Below are positions 30,614 to 32,352 of a DNA stretch of 32,352 nt, one piece after another (the stretch's first letter is position 1; every line of letters begins with the position of its first letter). The notes beneath the pieces are model-generated. The model was not told the DNA's origin and did no database searches. It saw nothing but the letters and a program-made list of their open reading frames with translations. Origin of the DNA: Streptomyces sparsogenes (GTDB lineage: Bacteria; Actinomycetota; Actinomycetes; Streptomycetales; Streptomycetaceae); contig NZ_MAXF01000063.1 in the NCBI RefSeq assembly GCF_001704635.1, positions 1-32,352 of the forward strand, in the 5' to 3' direction. Position numbers and translations under genes: made by a program.

Positions 30614-31111
30614 ATGTACGGCTACGACCAGAGCGCGACGCCAGGGCAGGGTTACGCGGCTCCCCCGCCCCCGCCGCAACAGCAGCCGCATCTGTCCCAC
30701 CACCCACAGCCGGGGGCCGGGTACGGCGAGCAGCCGCTGTACCCCGAGCCCTCCCCGCCCTCCCTGGCGGACGCGGTGCGCGCCTTCACGACCGGCTCCA
30801 TGTCGGCGGAGGACTTCCAGCAGATCTTCGCGACCTCCAAGGTGTACTGCCCGCGCGGTGACAACCCCGGGTTCCTCGCGCTGCACAACACCCAGCAGCC
30901 GGTGATCCCGATGTTCACCTCGCTCAAGGAGCTGCGCCGCTACGCGGGCAAGGAGTCGAAGTACTTCGTGATCACCGGTGCCGAGGTGATCGACCTGCTG
31001 CCCACCGGCTACGGCTTCGTCCTCGACATGGAGGGCGACCACCGGATGGTCTTCGACGCCAAGGCGGTGGAGCAGATGGTCGACTTCGCGATGCGGCGGA
31101 TGTATGGCTGA
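30614..31111 (+). CDS. SseB-family protein
   Basis: 165 aa. The N-terminal third (1-55) is a Pro/Gln-rich disordered tail (GQGYAAPPPPPQQQPHLSHH). The C-terminal 110 residues form the SseB N-terminal-type domain (LADAVRAFTTGSMSAEDFQQ, then VYCPRGDNPGFLALHNTQQP, FTSLKELRRYAG, VIDLLPTGYGFVLDMEGDHR). The domain is widespread in actinomycetes; the biochemical role is unknown (SseB was named in other contexts). ATG 30614 follows a TACGCT box. It is divergent from the acyl-CoA dehydrogenase and lies just before pirin. A weak hairpin (31109-31128) follows. Confidence 0.87.
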   Translation: MYGYDQSATPGQGYAAPPPPPQQQPHLSHHPQPGAGYGEQPLYPEPSPPSLADAVRAFTTGSMSAEDFQQIFATSKVYCPRGDNPGFLALHNTQQPVIPMFTSLKELRRYAGKESKYFVITGAEVIDLLPTGYGFVLDMEGDHRMVFDAKAVEQMVDFAMRRMYG

Positions 31112-31167
31112 GCGCTCCTAGCGGCTCACGCTGAGTGCCCGGCGAGGACCGGGAAATAAAGCCCCTC

Positions 31168-31199
31168 TTGCGGGTCGTTCACCCTTCAACTAAGTTGAA
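31168..31199 (+). promoter_or_regulatory. Pirin promoter with palindromic operator over the -10 box
   Basis: -35 TTGCGG (31168-31173) and -10 TAAGTT (31191-31196) are 17 bases apart. The -10 is inside a perfect 15-base palindrome, TTCAACT-A-AGTTGAA (31185-31199). Size, AT content and overlap with the -10 are those of a MarR/DUF24-type, often redox-sensing, repressor site. No such regulator gene is in the window. Confidence 0.65.
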
Positions 31200-31223
31200 T
31201 CCTGAACGACCGAGGAGGCCGTC

Positions 31224-32195
31224 ATGCCAGCTGTGACCGTAGACAACCCGCTGACCCTGCCGCGTGTCGCGGCACCCGCCGACGCCCAGCAGCGCCGTGT
31301 GCTCGCCGTCACCACCGCTCCCAGCGGTTTCGAAGGTGAGGGCTTCCCGGTGCGGCGCGCCTTCGCCGGCATCGACTACAAGCACCTGGACCCGTTCATC
31401 ATGATGGACCAGATGGGCGAGGTGGACTACGCGCCGGGCGAGCCCAAGGGCACCCCCTGGCACCCGCACCGCGGCTTCGAGACCGTCACCTACATCATCG
31501 ACGGCATCTTCGACCACCACGACAGCCAGGGCGGCGGTGGCACCATCACCAACGGCGACACCCAGTGGATGACGGCCGGCGCGGGCCTGCTCCACATCGA
31601 GGCGCCGCCGGAGCACCTCGTCATGTCCGGCGGCCTCTTCCACGGCCTCCAGCTGTGGGTGAACCTCCCGGCGAAGGACAAGATGATGCCCCCGCGCTAC
31701 CAGGACATCCGCGGTGGCCAGGTCCAGCTGCTGACCTCCCCCGACGGCGGCGCGCTGCTGCGCGTCATCGCCGGTGAGCTGGACGGCCACGCCGGTCCCG
31801 GCATCACCCACACCCCGATCACGATGGTCCACGCCACGCTCGCCCCGGGCGCGGAGATCACCCTCCCGTGGCGCGAGGACTTCAACGGCCTCGCGTACGT
31901 GCTCGCGGGCCGCGGCTCGGTCGGCGCCGAGCGGCGCCCGATCCGCCTGGGCCAGACCGCCGTCTTCGGGGCCGGGTCCGCGCTGACCGTGCGCGCGGAC
32001 GAGAAGCAGGACTCCAACACCCCGGACCTGGAGGTCGTCCTCCTCGGCGGCCGGCCGATCCGGGAGCCGATGGCGCACTACGGGCCGTTCGTGATGAACA
32101 CCCGGGCGGAGCTCCAGCAGGCCTTCGAGGACTTCCAGAAGGGCCGCCTCGGGACGATTCCGGCGGTGCACGGAATGTCCGAGGGCGGGCTGTAA
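31224..32195 (+). CDS. pirA: Pirin (iron-binding bicupin)
   Basis: 323 aa bicupin. The N-terminal cupin (about 45-150) carries the iron ligands H80 and H82 (WHPHRGFETVTY), H124 and E126 (GLLHIEAP), with the spacing of human pirin. The C-terminal cupin (about 190-300) lacks the set. Pirins are cytoplasmic redox-sensitive proteins; some have quercetinase activity, and in Streptomyces ambofaciens PirA was reported to act as a negative modulator of very-long-chain acyl-CoA dehydrogenase, affecting polyketide precursor supply. GAGGAGG precedes ATG 31224. Its coding sequence contains the phiC31 attB site. Promoter has a palindrome over the -10. Confidence 0.94.
   Translation: MPAVTVDNPLTLPRVAAPADAQQRRVLAVTTAPSGFEGEGFPVRRAFAGIDYKHLDPFIMMDQMGEVDYAPGEPKGTPWHPHRGFETVTYIIDGIFDHHDSQGGGGTITNGDTQWMTAGAGLLHIEAPPEHLVMSGGLFHGLQLWVNLPAKDKMMPPRYQDIRGGQVQLLTSPDGGALLRVIAGELDGHAGPGITHTPITMVHATLAPGAEITLPWREDFNGLAYVLAGRGSVGAERRPIRLGQTAVFGAGSALTVRADEKQDSNTPDLEVVLLGGRPIREPMAHYGPFVMNTRAELQQAFEDFQKGRLGTIPAVHGMSEGGL
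31419..31474 (-). other. attB: phiC31 attachment site attB (within pirin gene)
   Basis: Read on the minus strand, these 56 bases match from memory the S. coelicolor phiC31 attB with four substitutions, and the core GCCCTTGGGC is identical (crossover TT = AA at 31446-31447). Three differences are silent; one changes Glu to Asp (D68). The flanks CCGCGGTGCG and CCACCTC are kept. Serine integrase of phiC31 recombines here with attP, which would split the pirin gene. No prophage is present in the site. Confidence 0.9.
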
Positions 32196-32217
32196 GGCTC
32201 GCCGGAAGCACATGCGA

Positions 32218-32249
32218 ACGAGCCCCGTCCGGGTGTGGACGGGGCTCGT
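32218..32249 (+). terminator. Hairpin terminator after pirin
   Basis: Perfect 13-bp arms (32218-32230 and 32237-32249, ACGAGCCCCGTCC and complement) with a 6-base loop, 22 bases after the pirin stop. Confidence 0.88.
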
Positions 32250-32298
32250 CGGCGCTTACGGGCGGATCACCCGTCTTTCAGCGGTGTCTCAGTGGTTC

Positions 32299-32352
32299 TC
32301 AGTGTTGCCTGGCTCGGCGCTTGCGGGCGGCGAGGGCGACTGCGGCGCGGCG
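32299..32352 (-). CDS. Possible C-terminal end of a minus-strand gene (cut by window edge)
   Basis: Reading in from the right edge on the minus strand gives RRAAVALAARKRRARQH then TGA (32299-32301). A small hydrophobic stretch followed by an Arg/Lys cluster at the very end is what sortase-anchored or tail-anchored Streptomyces surface proteins look like, but only 17 codons are visible and the sorting motif would be outside. Convergent with pirin. Low confidence. Confidence 0.3.
   Translation of the reverse strand, partial: RRAAVALAARKRRARQH

Noticed and set aside
1..32352. tRNA, rRNA, CRISPR array, prophage or biosynthetic gene cluster
   Set aside because: No cloverleaf with CCA-type end, no regularly spaced repeats, no phage structural genes and no synthase genes were seen on either strand; the attB site is unoccupied.

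Overview
The window is very GC-rich and packed with families typical of Streptomyces: an AfsR/SARP regulator, an ECF41 sigma factor, a mycothiol-dependent (MDMPI-type) enzyme, DUF4232 and DUF6458 proteins, XRE/TPR regulators and many leaderless or GTG/TTG-started genes. The pirin gene at the right end carries a close match to the phage phiC31 attB site, which lies in the pirin gene of Streptomyces chromosomes. I therefore read this as the core arm of a Streptomyces or close-relative chromosome, with a short accessory block inside it.

Layout. 1-300: the tail of an IS982-type transposase next to a DevR/NarL-type response regulator (minus strand) whose receiver domain is shortened just after the phosphorylatable Asp. 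1366-5031: an E1alpha-E1beta-E2 2-oxoacid dehydrogenase operon (PDH/branched-chain type, no E3), with AT-rich dyads upstream, a 24-bp tandem repeat across its last stop codon, and a terminator. 5218-7181: a leaderless GntR/FCD regulator overlapping an MFS transporter, whose stop lies in a 25-bp tandem repeat followed by a perfect hairpin. 7264-9340 (minus): an MDMPI-type enzyme and a LysM-NlpC/P60 cell-wall hydrolase. 9832-13050 (plus): a secreted FN3-like protein and a thioredoxin-NHL protein (NHLRC2-like). 13098-17048: a small membrane protein, an ECF41 sigma factor with an FAD oxidoreductase partner, a GNAT acetyltransferase and an MBL-fold hydrolase.

Accessory block, about 17110-22610. 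It begins beside the stranded 3' end of a lost minus-strand gene. It holds an XRE/TPR regulator, a palindrome-fronted operon of three small overlapping genes (two Cys-rich), a 64-bp near-perfect inverted repeat, and a minus-strand operon of a Cys/His-rich membrane protein, a cysteine-synthase-like PLP enzyme and an MFS exporter.

Core resumes at 22740-32195: a DUF4232 lipoprotein; an M18 aminopeptidase coupled to a TTG-started SARP/NB-ARC regulator; a secreted TNT-domain (NAD glycohydrolase family) protein and its likely immunity partner; then a large acyl-CoA dehydrogenase, an SseB-family protein and pirin. In Streptomyces pirin has been reported to modulate a very-long-chain acyl-CoA dehydrogenase, so the last block probably links redox state to beta-oxidation and polyketide precursor supply, as the bkd/pdh operon at the other end also may.

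Best candidates for something new: the TNT/immunity pair with an apparently altered active site; the PLP enzyme/MFS/metal-binding cassette; the XRE plus three-small-protein operon with its palindrome; and the response regulator with a trimmed receiver. All functional statements come from reading motifs by eye; no database search was run.
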